NCBI GenBank assembly: GCA_024413465.1
Contig: JAKSVU010000001.1
Span: 85,949 to 149,948 of the forward strand
Length of the DNA stretch: 64,000 nt
Direction: 5' to 3'
Source of the DNA: Alphaproteobacteria bacterium
GTDB taxonomy: Bacteria; Pseudomonadota; Alphaproteobacteria; CAAGCB01; CAG-977
In this document: piece after piece, positions 26,466 through 36,605 of the stretch
How the letters are laid out: each line of letters opens with the position of its first letter
Position numbering within the stretch: the stretch's first letter is position 1
The notes under the pieces: generated by a model
Seen by the model: the letters and a program-made list of their open reading frames with translations, nothing else
The model's database searches: none
What the model was told of the DNA's origin: nothing
Made by a program: the position numbers and the translations under genes

Positions 26466-28697
26466 TTAGAAATGATTTGTTTTTGGAAAACCAACAGGTG
26501 GCATTTTCCCAATTTGAGCACGATGACCAAACCAACCTGTAATATTAGTTTCTGTTCGTATTCCACCTGTACATGGATATGAAAGCCCCTCTTCTTTATT
26601 AAAAACTTTGATATCAGTCATACAAGAACCTAATGGATATTTTTGAATTAGAACACCTTGTCCTTTACTCATTTCTGGAATTTCATTTCTATCAAAAATT
26701 AATAACTTCCTATTTTGACCAATAACAGCAACAGTATCCCCCTTACAAGGTAAACAAAATTTTGCTGAGGCATTTTCAGGTAAAATTAAAACAACTTTTC
26801 CTGCTCTCGTTTGAGCAAGTAAATCACTTTCTTTAACAATAAATCCTTTTCCAAAATTTGAAACAACCAGCCTTTTTGATGATTCGTCGTATATAAAAGC
26901 AGTGAGTATATCATCCTCTTCTGGTAAATCTATTGATAAACGAATAGGTTCTCCAAAACCACGACCTCTAGGGATTCTATCTGCTAATAAAGTAAAGCAT
27001 CTGCCATTTGTAGAAAAAAGCATAATTTTATCTGTTGTTTGCATATGCAATCCTATTTTAAAGGTATCACCTTCTTTAAATTTCAAATCGTCATTTAATG
27101 ATATATGTCCCTTGATAGCACGAATCCAACCTTTTTGTGAGATGATTACAGTAATAGGCTCTTTTTCGATAAATGCATCAAGTGGAACATCAATTTCATC
27201 AACAATACCTAAAATTTTTGTTCTCCGTTTTCCTAATTCAGTTTTTTGTCCAAATTTTTTCTTCATCAAATCAATTTCAATTGAAATTTTTTTCCATTGT
27301 AAATCTTCATTAGATAATACGTTTTGAAGTTCAATTTTTTCATTTGTTAAATCTCTTTGTTCATTCTTTATTTGTATTTCTTCAAGTTTTCGAAGAGATC
27401 TTAATTTCATATTTAATATTGCTTCAGTTTGAATTTCAGTTAAATTAAATCTAACCATTAATTCTTGAAAAACATCATCTTCTTCTCGTATAATGCGAAT
27501 TACTTCATCCAAATTTAGATAAGTAATCAATAAACCATCTAGAATTTCAAGCCGATGATTAATTTTTTCCAAACGAACTTTAGATCGATTGATTAAAATT
27601 TCTCTTCTGTGATTTAAAAAGGCAACAAGAACCTCTTTTAAAGAACGAATTCCTGGAACATGATCTTTATCAAGAACATTCATATTCAGATTAAAATTAA
27701 TTTGTAAATCTGTTGTCTTAAACAACTGACTCATAATAACTTCAGGTTCAATATTTTTATTTTTAGGTTCAATAATTAGGCGAATAGTATCGGAGGATTC
27801 CTCTCTAATGTCTGCAACTAGAGGAAATTTTTTATCTTCAAGAAGATCTGTTAATCTCTTGTATAACTTGTCTTTTTGAACGCCATAAGGAATCTCAGTG
27901 ACTACAATTTGATAAGTTCCTCTTGGCAATTCTTCTTTTATCCAATTAGCTCGAACTTTAATTGCACCACGTCCTGTTTCGTAAATTTTTACAAGGTTTT
28001 CGTGACTTTCTATAACAGAACCTCCTGTTGGGAAATCAGGTCCTTTAATAAATTGCATTAATTCTTGGATTGTTGCTTCAGGATTTTTTATCAGATAAAG
28101 TAAAGCATCAGAAATTTCTCCCACATTATGTGGAGGAATTTTCGTAGCCATTCCAACGGCAATTCCCTCAGCACCATTTGCTAATAAATTGGGAAATGCA
28201 CAAGGCATTACACTAGGTTCTTGATTTTCACCATCATATGTGGAATTAAAACTTACAGTTCCTTCAGAAATATCTTCCATAATAGCCATAGCAACATCTG
28301 TTAAACGAGCTTCTGTATAGCGCATTGCTGCAGGAGAATCTCCGTCTATATTTCCGAAGTTTCCTTGACCATCAACTAATGGATATCGTACTGCAAAGTT
28401 TTGAGCAAGTCTAACCATGGCATCATATACAGAAGCATCTCCATGAGGATGATATTTACCAATGACATCTCCAACAACACGAGCACATTTTTTGAAACCA
28501 GAAGTTGGATTCAATTTTAAATCATTCATAGCATAAAGAATTCTTCTGTGTACAGGTTTGAGACCATCTCGAACATCAGGTAATGCTCTATCAGCGATAA
28601 CACTTAACGAATAAGCGAGAAAACCCTGTGACAAAATCTCTCTGAAATCTTGATTTTTAATTTTATTTTCCTCATCCATTATTTGTTCTTCAGACAT
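26466..28697 (-). CDS. parC: DNA topoisomerase IV subunit A
   Basis: Decatenates daughter chromosomes. 743 residues. Catalytic Y127 in AAMRYTE. The wrapping domain lacks the gyrase box (QRRGGKG type), so this is ParC and not a second GyrA. The quinolone region reads [13 protein letters not shown]. The position equivalent to E. coli Ser80 is Ala (A88) and that of Glu84 is Asp (D92). A GAGGTG ribosome-binding site precedes the ATG at 28697, which overlaps the recO stop by 8 bases. It is the last gene of the rpoZ-rel-lepB-rnc-era-recO-parC block and ends at a bidirectional terminator. Confidence 0.95.
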   Translation of the reverse strand: MSEEQIMDEENKIKNQDFREILSQGFLAYSLSVIADRALPDVRDGLKPVHRRILYAMNDLKLNPTSGFKKCARVVGDVIGKYHPHGDASVYDAMVRLAQNFAVRYPLVDGQGNFGNIDGDSPAAMRYTEARLTDVAMAIMEDISEGTVSFNSTYDGENQEPSVMPCAFPNLLANGAEGIAVGMATKIPPHNVGEISDALLYLIKNPEATIQELMQFIKGPDFPTGGSVIESHENLVKIYETGRGAIKVRANWIKEELPRGTYQIVVTEIPYGVQKDKLYKRLTDLLEDKKFPLVADIREESSDTIRLIIEPKNKNIEPEVIMSQLFKTTDLQINFNLNMNVLDKDHVPGIRSLKEVLVAFLNHRREILINRSKVRLEKINHRLEILDGLLITYLNLDEVIRIIREEDDVFQELMVRFNLTEIQTEAILNMKLRSLRKLEEIQIKNEQRDLTNEKIELQNVLSNEDLQWKKISIEIDLMKKKFGQKTELGKRRTKILGIVDEIDVPLDAFIEKEPITVIISQKGWIRAIKGHISLNDDLKFKEGDTFKIGLHMQTTDKIMLFSTNGRCFTLLADRIPRGRGFGEPIRLSIDLPEEDDILTAFIYDESSKRLVVSNFGKGFIVKESDLLAQTRAGKVVLILPENASAKFCLPCKGDTVAVIGQNRKLLIFDRNEIPEMSKGQGVLIQKYPLGSCMTDIKVFNKEEGLSYPCTGGIRTETNITGWFGHRAQIGKMPPVGFPKTNHF

Positions 28698-29418
28698 CTG
28701 TCACCTCTAAAATAGAATTAATTAGCAAATTTCTTGCATTAGGTACGGTATAGTTTAGTGTTTTTGATACATGATTTTCAAGAAAAAAACCTGTTAAGTA
28801 TAGAGCTTTTTTTATTTCAAACAAAGAGGGATTTATTTTTTTATCAATTAAAAAAGATGGTAGCTCTAATAATTTATTTTTCCAAGGAAGAGCTGCGTTT
28901 TTAGAAATAGCTCGACCACTTTTAGGAGAAACAAATTCTAAATTTTCAACTGTTTCTGTAAAAGCACACTTAGAAAAATCAAGCCCAAAACCCAATGCGA
29001 ATAAAAAATCTAATTCCCAAAAAGAATATTCTTTTAAAAAGTTTTTATCAGTTAAAGATGTAAACAGAAATTTTGTTTTTAGATAAAAATTCGTATTTAC
29101 TTCTTTTTCTGGTAATAAGGATAAGAGTGAACATACTGAATTTATTACATTTAATCGAATTAAATCATTAAAAATTTTATTTGAATAATTTTGAAATAAA
29201 CTACATCTAATATTTCCTACGGAATTATCAGATTTTGCATAATAATAAATATGTAACAAATTTCCTTTTTGAAAGGTAGATAAATTTTTTTTTGTAAAAC
29301 ATTCTTTGCAAAAAGATTTTACATACCCATGATTTTTAGAAAAAAAAGAAACAACTCCATCAAAATCAGAATATTTTATTTTATCCAATAAAATGCCTTC
29401 ATCGTCCCATTCAGACAT
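28690..29418 (-). CDS. recO: DNA repair protein RecO
   Basis: Loads RecA on SSB-coated gaps in the RecFOR pathway. 242 residues: an N-terminal OB fold ([20 protein letters not shown]) and a helical C-terminal domain containing the family segments [19 protein letters not shown] and [12 protein letters not shown]. The zinc-type cysteines of some RecO proteins are mostly absent; only the C of LDFSKCAF is in place. Overlaps era by 8 bases and parC by 8. Divergent in sequence, as RecO usually is, but neighbours and motifs agree. Confidence 0.9.
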   Translation of the reverse strand: MSEWDDEGILLDKIKYSDFDGVVSFFSKNHGYVKSFCKECFTKKNLSTFQKGNLLHIYYYAKSDNSVGNIRCSLFQNYSNKIFNDLIRLNVINSVCSLLSLLPEKEVNTNFYLKTKFLFTSLTDKNFLKEYSFWELDFLFALGFGLDFSKCAFTETVENLEFVSPKSGRAISKNAALPWKNKLLELPSFLIDKKINPSLFEIKKALYLTGFFLENHVSKTLNYTVPNARNLLINSILEVTDV

Positions 29419-30295
29419 TAAAATTAAGCCCCCAAGAATGATATAACTCTGGATTCTCGTTCCAATTTTCTTTGACTTTTACGAAAACAAAAAGATGTAT
29501 AGTGCAATCAAAAATCTTAGACAATTCAATTCGAGATTGAATACCTATTTTTTTTACCATTTCTCCATTTTTTCCCAAGACGATTTTCTTTTGATTTTCT
29601 TTTTCAACAAATATAGTTTGTTCTATTCTTACAGAATTATTTTTTAATTCTTGCCATGAATCTGTATTTACGGCGACAACGTATGGTAATTCATCCTTTA
29701 AATTATAAAATAATTTTTCTCTTGTTATTTCTGCTGCTAATAATTTATTTGGTAAATCTGAAATTTGATCTTCTGGATAAAGAAAAGGTCCTTCAGGAAT
29801 TTTTGAAAAAAGCCATTGTTGAAAAATATTTAATCCTTCTTTCGTAAAAGCAGAAAGAGCAAATATATCTTCAAAAGGTTGAATTTCTTTTATTTTACTA
29901 ATTAACTCAGCTACTCTAGTTTTTTTTACTAAATCTATTTTGTTTAAAATTATTGCAACATTTTTATTTTTAATTGTTTTTAAAATAGAAAATGTATCAT
30001 CATCAATTCCTCGTTTTGAATCAATAACAACAATTCCTAAATCAGAATATTCTAATTCCTCCCACGCAACACTTACCATTGCCTTTTCTAGTCTTTTTTT
30101 TGGTTTAAAAATCCCGGGTGTATCAACTAAAATTACTTCACTATCATTTTGAATAGCAATTCCACGTACTCTAAAACGAGTAGTTTGAACTCTTGGGGAT
30201 ACAATCGAAACTTTTGCTCCAACTAGAGCATTAATTAAAGTAGATTTTCCTACATTTGATGAACCAATTAAAGTTGCAAAGCCACATTTAGTCAT
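29411..30295 (-). CDS. era: GTPase Era
   Basis: Ribosome-associated GTPase that helps mature 16S rRNA and assemble the 30S subunit. 294 residues: GTP-binding domain with GSSNVGKST (G1), DTPGIF (G3), NKIDL (G4) and SAFTKEG (G5), then a KH RNA-binding domain with GKNGEMVKKIGIQSR (GKxG-type loop) near the C-terminus. Start set at 30295, where ATG overlaps the rnc stop as ATGA; a longer in-frame reading would add 26 basic residues with no homology. Translationally coupled to rnc. Confidence 0.95.
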   Translation of the reverse strand: MTKCGFATLIGSSNVGKSTLINALVGAKVSIVSPRVQTTRFRVRGIAIQNDSEVILVDTPGIFKPKKRLEKAMVSVAWEELEYSDLGIVVIDSKRGIDDDTFSILKTIKNKNVAIILNKIDLVKKTRVAELISKIKEIQPFEDIFALSAFTKEGLNIFQQWLFSKIPEGPFLYPEDQISDLPNKLLAAEITREKLFYNLKDELPYVVAVNTDSWQELKNNSVRIEQTIFVEKENQKKIVLGKNGEMVKKIGIQSRIELSKIFDCTIHLFVFVKVKENWNENPELYHSWGLNFNV

Positions 30296-30954
30296 TTTTT
30301 TTTGATTTCCCAAACCATCTTTTCTGCTGCTTTTTGAGAAGCTTCTTTTTTTGATTTTCCTTCGGCAATACAACTACAAAAGCCCTTCACATTTACTTGC
30401 ATTTTAAAAATTGGATTATGATCTGGACCGATTCTTTCAAGCTCTACATAAACAGGTAGAGGAAGTTTTTTAGCTTGAACAATTTCCTGTAATTTTGTTT
30501 TACTATCTACTGGTGGTTTTATTTGAGAATCAATAAATGGCATCCATAAGGAACGAATAATTTTTTCTGCTGTTTCAAAATTTGAGTCAATGTATACTGC
30601 AGCAATTAAAGCCTCACATAAATCAGACAAAACAGAATCTGTTAAATTTATAAATTTTTCATTGTGAGCACAAAAAACATATTTTTCAATATGAAGCTGT
30701 TTCGCTATAATAGCAAGCGTTTCTGCTTTTGTTAATTCGGCAAAACGTCTAGCTAAACTCCCTTCTTCTTCTTCAAATTTTTCAAATAAAATAGAGGCTA
30801 TTGTTAAACCTAAAACTCTATCTCCTAAAAATTCAAGACGTTCATATCCCTTAAAATGATCACCAAAGCCAAGTGTCAAAGCATTTTTTAAAATCTCTTT
30901 GTTTCTAAAATTGTAATTTAATTTATCAAATAACTCTAAAAAATTGGAATTCAT
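30292..30954 (-). CDS. rnc: Ribonuclease III
   Basis: Cuts double-stranded RNA in rRNA and mRNA processing. 220 residues: the endonuclease signature ERLEFLGDRVLGLTIA (near residues 38-53), catalytic acidic residues continuing in DLCEALIAAVYID, and a C-terminal double-stranded RNA-binding domain ending KSKKEASQKAAEKMVWEI. Three bases after lepB and overlapping era by 4. Normal length, nothing odd. Confidence 0.95.
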   Translation of the reverse strand: MNSNFLELFDKLNYNFRNKEILKNALTLGFGDHFKGYERLEFLGDRVLGLTIASILFEKFEEEEGSLARRFAELTKAETLAIIAKQLHIEKYVFCAHNEKFINLTDSVLSDLCEALIAAVYIDSNFETAEKIIRSLWMPFIDSQIKPPVDSKTKLQEIVQAKKLPLPVYVELERIGPDHNPIFKMQVNVKGFCSCIAEGKSKKEASQKAAEKMVWEIKKK

Positions 30955-30957
30955 TAT

Positions 30958-31692
30958 CTACTTAATTCCATTAAACAATCTAGACCAACGCACAGCTAAT
31001 GGCCATTTCCAAAATTGCCACCAAGCAGCACTATCATCATGTGAAAAAAATAAAAATTTAGCTTTACCCATTAAATTATTTTTAGGAACAAAACCAACCT
31101 GGATAAAACGACTATCTTGAGAATTATCTCGATTATCTCCCATCATAAAAAAATGATCTTCAGGAACTGTAAACTCCTCAGTATTATCACTTGGAGAAGA
31201 ATCAGATACTTCTATAATCGTATGTTCTTTGCCATTAGGCAAAATTTCGTTATATTTAGAATAGCGGACAGCATTACCATAACGATCTCTCATGACAAAT
31301 TCTTCTAAAAATTGACGTTGTATAAGTTTCTGATTGATATATAGACGACCTTCTTTTAATTGGATTTTATCACCAGGTAATCCGATAACTCTTTTTATGT
31401 AATCTGTTTTATTATCAGAAGGAAGTTTGAATACGATAACATCTCCATATTCAGGATTTGTATAAAATAGTCTATTTTTTATTAAAGGCATACTCAATGG
31501 TAATGAATGTTTGCTATATCCATATGACATCTTCGAAACAAATAAATAGTCTCCAACTAATAGGGATGGTATCATTGATCCAGAAGGAATACTAAATGGT
31601 TCTGCAACAAAAGACCTGAAAATCAGTGCAATAACAATTGCATAAAAAACTGACTTAAAATTATCCCAAAAACTTTTTTTTGTTTCTTCCAT
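30958..31692 (-). CDS. lepB: Signal peptidase I
   Basis: Removes signal peptides from exported proteins at the inner membrane. 244 residues with one N-terminal membrane segment (about 13-30), the catalytic serine S39 in IPSGSMIPSL, the general-base lysine K100 in DYIKRVIGLPGD, and the MGDNRDNSQDSR box. AAGGA precedes the ATG. Fourteen bases after rel in the rpoZ-rel-lepB-rnc-era operon. Confidence 0.96.
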   Translation of the reverse strand: MEETKKSFWDNFKSVFYAIVIALIFRSFVAEPFSIPSGSMIPSLLVGDYLFVSKMSYGYSKHSLPLSMPLIKNRLFYTNPEYGDVIVFKLPSDNKTDYIKRVIGLPGDKIQLKEGRLYINQKLIQRQFLEEFVMRDRYGNAVRYSKYNEILPNGKEHTIIEVSDSSPSDNTEEFTVPEDHFFMMGDNRDNSQDSRFIQVGFVPKNNLMGKAKFLFFSHDDSAAWWQFWKWPLAVRWSRLFNGIK

Positions 31693-31706
31693 AATTCAAT
31701 CCTTGT

Positions 31707-33857
31707 TTAATCTTGAGATCTTCTAACACTGTTTATTCCTGAACTTGCGCGAAGCGCCATCATGATATCTCTTAAATGTTCAACGTCCTGAACTTCGATA
31801 TCAACAGCTAATTCAAAAAAACTAACAGTTCTCTCTAGAATATTTAAATTTGAAATATTACCATGATTTTTTGCAATAACATTTGATAAAGTCGCTAAAC
31901 TACCAGGTCTGTTTTCTAGAACTATACGCAATCTAGAAATATGCGTTTCTTGATTGGAGGAATCTTCATTCCAAGAAACGTCTAACCATCTTTCCGGTTC
32001 TGATGAAAATTTTTCTAAAGTTGAACAATCAATTCGATGAATTGTTACCCCCTTACCTGTCGTAACGATACCGACGATTCTATCACCAGGAAGAGGTCGA
32101 CAACATTTTGCAAAATTTATAGCCATACCTGGAATTAGACCATTTATTGGACTTTGCTTCTTATTGTCTGACTTATCACCAATCCGTTTTGCACTACGTT
32201 TAATCGCATCAACAACTTTAACAAATTTTGATTTGTGGTCGGGAAAAATAATATCCAATATATCAGATACAAGAATAAGACCTTCGCCAACTGCAGCAAC
32301 TAAATCTTCGACAGAGGACTGCTTAAAATTTGCCAAGACGTTTTCTAATAATTTATCGTTATATTCAAAGCCATCAGCTTTAAATGCTTTCTGTAGTATT
32401 TGTTCACCAATTTCTAAATATTGTTCTCTCTTTTGAGCTCGGACAAAACGTCTAATGGCAGCTTTTGCCTTTCCAGTAATAACAAAACGTTCCCATTCTG
32501 GAGAAGGAGTTTGTGTCTTTGAAGTTAAAATTTCGACCTGATCACCATTTGTTAATTCAGATCGTAAAGGTTTTATTTTACCATTTATTTTGACTCCGAC
32601 ACATCTATTCCCTAAGCCAGAATGAACGGCATAAGCAAAATCAACAGCGGTGGCTCCTTTAGGTAGAGGGATAACATCCCCTTTTGGAGAAAAACAAAAA
32701 ACTTGATCTTGAAACATTTCTAGTTTGGTATGTTCAAGAAATTCTTCAGAATTTGATGATTGATCCATTAAATCAAGTAAATCTCTTACCCAAGGAAACT
32801 GGTGTCCATCTGTACTATAGTCTCCTTGTTTATATCTCCAATGCGCCGCAAGACCAATTTCAGCAACATCATGCATTTCTTTAGTTCTAATTTGTATTTC
32901 GATTCTATGTTTTTCTGGACCAATAACACCAGTATGAAGCGATTTATAACCATTGGGCTTCGGAGTAGATATATAATCTTTATATCTGCCTGGAACCATA
33001 GAATATTTAGTATGAATTACACCTAAAACATGGTAACAATCAGCAACAGAGGGAACAATAACACGAAAAGCCATAATATCACATAATTGTTCAAAAGTTG
33101 AGTTTTGCCTCTGCATCTTTCTAAAAATAGAGTACGGAGATTTTTCTCGTCCAGTTACTTCAATTTCTAGTCCTTCATTTTTGAGATCATCTTTTAATTG
33201 ATTAATGATTCTACTAACTAAATCTCCACCTTGTTCTCTCAAAAAGGATAATCGTGCACAAATAGAAGAATATGCTTCTGGATACAGTTCTCTGAAAGAA
33301 AGTTCTTCAAGTTCATTCTTCATTTCTTGCATTCCAATTCTCTCGGCAAGAGGAGCATATATTTCTAATGTTTCTTTAGCGATTCTTTTTCGCTTTTCTT
33401 CTTTTTTATGGAACTTTAAAGTTCTCATATTATGAACACGGTCTGCTAATTTGACTAACAAAACTCTAATATCTTCGGATATTGCAAGTAGTAATTTTCT
33501 AAAATTTTCAGCTTGTTTTGTTTTGTCTGATTGCAATTGCAATTTATTTAATTTTGTGACACCCTCAACGAGTTCAGCAATTTCATCACCAAACATAATC
33601 TTTATATCTTCAATTGATGCTGCTGTATCTTCTACAGTATCATGAAGTAAAGCGGTAATAATCGAAGCAGAATCAAGTTTGTATTCTGTTAAGATGCCTG
33701 CAACCTCAACAGGATGAGAATAATACGGATCACCAGAAGCTCTTGTTTGAGCTCCATGCATTTTTACAGCAAAGACATAAGCCCGATCCAAAGCTTCTTC
33801 ATCAACATTTGGATCGTATGAACGGACTTTTTCAACTAATTCAAATTGTCGAAGCAT
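31707..33857 (-). CDS. rel: Bifunctional (p)ppGpp synthetase/hydrolase (Rel/Spo)
   Basis: Makes and degrades the stringent-response alarmone (p)ppGpp. 716 residues in the standard order: HD hydrolase domain (YSHPVEVAGIL, LLHDTVEDT, ADRVHNMRTL), synthetase domain (GRYKDYIS, KPNGYKSLHT, EIQIRTKEMH), TGS domain (FCFSPKGDVIPLPKGATAVD), a zinc-finger/CC region with FAKCCRPLPGD, and a C-terminal ACT domain. An intact HD-ED motif plus the basic RxKD form in the synthetase indicate a bifunctional enzyme, the single long RSH expected in this class. Nine bases after rpoZ; AGGAT precedes the ATG. Confidence 0.95.
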   Translation of the reverse strand: MLRQFELVEKVRSYDPNVDEEALDRAYVFAVKMHGAQTRASGDPYYSHPVEVAGILTEYKLDSASIITALLHDTVEDTAASIEDIKIMFGDEIAELVEGVTKLNKLQLQSDKTKQAENFRKLLLAISEDIRVLLVKLADRVHNMRTLKFHKKEEKRKRIAKETLEIYAPLAERIGMQEMKNELEELSFRELYPEAYSSICARLSFLREQGGDLVSRIINQLKDDLKNEGLEIEVTGREKSPYSIFRKMQRQNSTFEQLCDIMAFRVIVPSVADCYHVLGVIHTKYSMVPGRYKDYISTPKPNGYKSLHTGVIGPEKHRIEIQIRTKEMHDVAEIGLAAHWRYKQGDYSTDGHQFPWVRDLLDLMDQSSNSEEFLEHTKLEMFQDQVFCFSPKGDVIPLPKGATAVDFAYAVHSGLGNRCVGVKINGKIKPLRSELTNGDQVEILTSKTQTPSPEWERFVITGKAKAAIRRFVRAQKREQYLEIGEQILQKAFKADGFEYNDKLLENVLANFKQSSVEDLVAAVGEGLILVSDILDIIFPDHKSKFVKVVDAIKRSAKRIGDKSDNKKQSPINGLIPGMAINFAKCCRPLPGDRIVGIVTTGKGVTIHRIDCSTLEKFSSEPERWLDVSWNEDSSNQETHISRLRIVLENRPGSLATLSNVIAKNHGNISNLNILERTVSFFELAVDIEVQDVEHLRDIMMALRASSGINSVRRSQD

Positions 33858-33865
33858 ATCCTAAA

Positions 33866-34270
33866 TTATTCATCAATAGAAATAGTGTCAGAAGGATTTT
33901 CTACTTGTGTAAAACCATCATTTTCTGAGAATTCAGATGAATTTGCTATATTTTCGCTATCTAAAGATGCTAATTCTTCATCTTCTACATCTTCAGTTTC
34001 TTTAGTTTCAATTACTTCATTTGTTACCTGAACTTTGCCGATCATTTTATCAGTCAGTTCTTCAAAATCGAGGAGAGCCCCATCGGTTTTAGCAATTTCA
34101 CGCAAAGCAACAACTGTAGGTTTATCATTCCATTTTCTACCATCTGGACGTGAAGATACAACAGCTTCAGCACCTTCAATCAAGTTTTTAGCTCTTTCTG
34201 CATTTATAAGAGTTAATTCATATCTATTTGGGATTTTTAAAATACAATCTTCAACAGTTACACGGGCCAT
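33866..34270 (-). CDS. rpoZ: RNA polymerase subunit omega
   Basis: Small RNA polymerase subunit that helps beta' folding and forms part of the ppGpp site in Proteobacteria. 134 residues: the conserved core MARVTVEDC...[14 protein letters not shown] and [11 protein letters not shown], then an acidic Glu/Asp/Ser-rich tail of about 55 residues with no clear structure. It starts the rel operon, which links omega with its alarmone ligand. The ribosome-binding site is poor (AAAGAAA). Confidence 0.93.
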   Translation of the reverse strand: MARVTVEDCILKIPNRYELTLINAERAKNLIEGAEAVVSSRPDGRKWNDKPTVVALREIAKTDGALLDFEELTDKMIGKVQVTNEVIETKETEDVEDEELASLDSENIANSSEFSENDGFTQVENPSDTISIDE

Positions 34271-34427
34271 TTTTTTTCTTTCAAAATAAAGTTAACAGAT
34301 AAAATAATTAGAAAAATATAACAACTTTTCACCTTAAAAATCAAGGAGCTTTTAAATTTTTATACCAAAAATTAATAAAATAATTTAGAATTTTTCAATG
34401 TTAACTAATTTAACCTCGAGAAGAATT

Positions 34428-35081
34428 ATGATTGAAAATTTTGAATTATTATCGAAAAAATGCGAAAAATGTTCTAGATTATGCTCTTTTTTGGAAACAA
34501 ACAGAAAAAATTTCCCCGATTATTTTAATAATCCAGTTCCATCTTTTGGAGAAATAGATTCAGAATTCCTTATAGTAGGACTAGCTCCAGGCTTAAATGG
34601 AGCAAACAAAACAGGTCGCCCTTTTACAGGAGACTATGCTGGAGATATTTTGTATAATGTTCTTACAAAGCAGGGTTTTACTAAAGGGACATATTTAGCA
34701 AAAAAAGATGATAATTTTAGCTTAATTAATACAAGAATAACAAATGCAGTTAGATGTGTCCCACCTGAAAATAAACCTACAGGAGAAGAAATAAAAAATT
34801 GCAATAATTATTTAAAAAAAGAAATTGAGAACATGTGTAACCTAAAAGTAATTCTTGTATTAGGCCGAATTGCGCATGAAGCTGTATTACGAGCTTTAGA
34901 ACAATCAACTAGTAAATTTAAATTTGAACATGGAAATATACATTTGATAAATATTAATTCAAAAAAAACAATCTTACTTGTAGATAGCTATCATACATCT
35001 CGCTATAACATTAACACAAAACGTTTAACATTGGATATGTTTGAACAAATTGTTCTGCAAATAAAGGAAAAACTTAAATAA
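34428..35081 (+). CDS. Uracil-DNA glycosylase, family 5 (UdgB-like) with Fe-S cluster
   Basis: Excises uracil and other deaminated bases from DNA. 217 residues. Motif GLAPGLNGANKTGRPFTGD is the family-5 form. Four cysteines that would hold the 4Fe-4S cluster are C12, C15, C110 and C125. The C-terminal motif is DSYHTSRYN, the H-P-S region of related enzymes in altered form. Start placed at 34428 behind GAGAAG; an ATG at 34398 is possible but has no ribosome-binding site. Transcribed against its left neighbour rpoZ and converging with the gene on its right, leaving a single-base gap. Confidence 0.85.
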   Translation: MIENFELLSKKCEKCSRLCSFLETNRKNFPDYFNNPVPSFGEIDSEFLIVGLAPGLNGANKTGRPFTGDYAGDILYNVLTKQGFTKGTYLAKKDDNFSLINTRITNAVRCVPPENKPTGEEIKNCNNYLKKEIENMCNLKVILVLGRIAHEAVLRALEQSTSKFKFEHGNIHLININSKKTILLVDSYHTSRYNINTKRLTLDMFEQIVLQIKEKLK

Positions 35082-35082
35082 A

Positions 35083-35916
35083 TTATCTTCCTGAACTAAT
35101 GAGAGAAGTAATAATATCATTTAATTTAGGTTTTGAACCAACTTCAGAAGCCTTTTGTTTAGCTTCAAGTTTTGCTTTATCGAAATCACTTTTTTCATGA
35201 ATAGGCTTACCAGAACCTCTTGTCATTGGCATTCCAGTATCCCCTGCAAAATATGTAGCAACTGTAGCTCCCAAAACAAGAGCATCGTTCCTCACTTCTT
35301 TAGTATTACCTTTTCCAATTACAAGTCTACCAATAGACTCTGCTAAATGTGTAGCTTCTGGTAAAGCAAGTAGAGATGCTTTTCCTACACGAATTCCATC
35401 TACAACAGCTTGAGCGCCTAAAGAATTAGCTATACAGTTAGCAATACTTAAAGAACCTGAAGTTAATGTAAAACGAGCTTCATTCTTATGATCTTTTATA
35501 TACTGTAAAATGCTAGTTGTTTCATTTTTTTGCTTAGCTTCATAAGCTGGCTTGAGAACTGAATACAATTTTTCCCCTGTTTTGTACGCACACATAGCAA
35601 TAGCACCAGGGATTCCGAATAATTGAGCAGCAAGAATAGTTCGAGTCCCATTTTTTATAGAATCTCTCAATTTTTTGTAAGGCCCGCCCCACTCGCTACG
35701 CTCAGCTTTTCGATTAAAAGCCTTTAATTTTGTATCTAATTTTCGTAAAAAAGGAATTGAATGTATGAATTTATCCTTTTTCTGCTCTACACGAGTACTG
35801 ACAGCATACATTGCTCCCGCAACTGTTGACAATAATAAATCAGCTGTATTTCTATGGACAACCACCTTTTTGGATGTTTGTTCGGTCTGTCCAGTTGTTT
35901 TATTGACTATTTCCAT
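35083..35916 (-). CDS. Hypothetical protein with several hydrophobic segments
   Basis: Not recognised. 277 residues, basic N-terminus, no signal peptide. Small-residue-rich hydrophobic stretches lie at about 27-41 (TADLLLSTVAGAMYAVST), 92-112 (TILAAQLFGIPGAIAMCAY), 147-180 and 205-222, separated by Lys-rich charged parts. Only the second and third are long enough to cross a membrane, so membrane association is possible but unproved. The C-terminal 45 residues are charged. Overlaps the upstream unknown gene by one base (TAATG), so the pair is cotranscribed with the GGDEF-EAL gene at 36606-39116. Confidence 0.75.
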   Translation of the reverse strand: MEIVNKTTGQTEQTSKKVVVHRNTADLLLSTVAGAMYAVSTRVEQKKDKFIHSIPFLRKLDTKLKAFNRKAERSEWGGPYKKLRDSIKNGTRTILAAQLFGIPGAIAMCAYKTGEKLYSVLKPAYEAKQKNETTSILQYIKDHKNEARFTLTSGSLSIANCIANSLGAQAVVDGIRVGKASLLALPEATHLAESIGRLVIGKGNTKEVRNDALVLGATVATYFAGDTGMPMTRGSGKPIHEKSDFDKAKLEAKQKASEVGSKPKLNDIITSLISSGR

Positions 35917-36581
35917 TATTCAATTGCTTCCAAAAATTTATCGATTTCCTTTTCCATACTTTCTCCACTAAAATTTGAACTCCCTAATTCTAGCATCAAC
36001 AAAGATACTATTAACTTTTCAAATTCTGCTTTTAGTGTTGAATAGTACAACTCTGATTCTATTCTATACAAATTTAGACACAAACGCAAGTATGTTTTTA
36101 CTTTTGCTGAAAATTCAATCTTTTCTTTTAACTCATTGATATCTAATAAATTTTCGTTCTCATCTCTAAAATCTATAACATCAAATACTTTTTTTATTTG
36201 TCTAAAATCTGGACGCTCTAGTGAAAAATTTTCCTCAAAATAATTGATGTCAGTTAAATTTTGTTCAATTTGTTCTTCAGAAATTTCTTCTTTCGAATCC
36301 AATCCGTAATCTTCGTCAAATTTTTTTAAAATAGGGATAAGTTTTACTTCAGCTTTTTTTAATAATATTTTTAAATCTGTATTTGACGTTTCATTAAAAA
36401 CTCTTAATAGATTAAAAAAATACGGAGAAGCTTCTGTATCGACATAACAATTTTTTGTTAAAAATAAATCTACTCTTTTGGCAACTTCATTCTCTAACAT
36501 AGAAATATCATTTATGTTATTTTCTATTTTTGATTTTTGATACAATGAGAGTAACTCATCTTCGCTACAATCGCTATACAT
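35916..36581 (-). CDS. Hypothetical acidic helical protein
   Basis: Not recognised. 221 residues, strongly acidic, predicted by eye to be almost all helix, with no signal peptide or membrane segment. Two cysteines lie near the N-terminus (C5 and C45). It lies 24 bases after the GGDEF-EAL gene and overlaps the next unknown gene by one base. The context suggests a partner in the same signalling unit; nothing in the sequence itself gives a function. AGGA lies upstream of the ATG. Confidence 0.75.
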   Translation of the reverse strand: MYSDCSEDELLSLYQKSKIENNINDISMLENEVAKRVDLFLTKNCYVDTEASPYFFNLLRVFNETSNTDLKILLKKAEVKLIPILKKFDEDYGLDSKEEISEEQIEQNLTDINYFEENFSLERPDFRQIKKVFDVIDFRDENENLLDINELKEKIEFSAKVKTYLRLCLNLYRIESELYYSTLKAEFEKLIVSLLMLELGSSNFSGESMEKEIDKFLEAIE

Positions 36582-36605
36582 AGTGATCCTCCGAAAAAAA
36601 ATTAA

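Noticed and set aside
26281-26535. 84-residue minus-strand reading frame across the tRNA
   Set aside because: It is antisense to tRNA-Ser and the terminator. The Arg/Phe-rich product is a well-known false protein produced by reading tRNA-Ser backwards.
26902-27327. 141-residue plus-strand reading frame
   Set aside because: Antisense to the ParC C-terminal domain, Ser/Phe/Ile-rich shadow with no ribosome-binding site.
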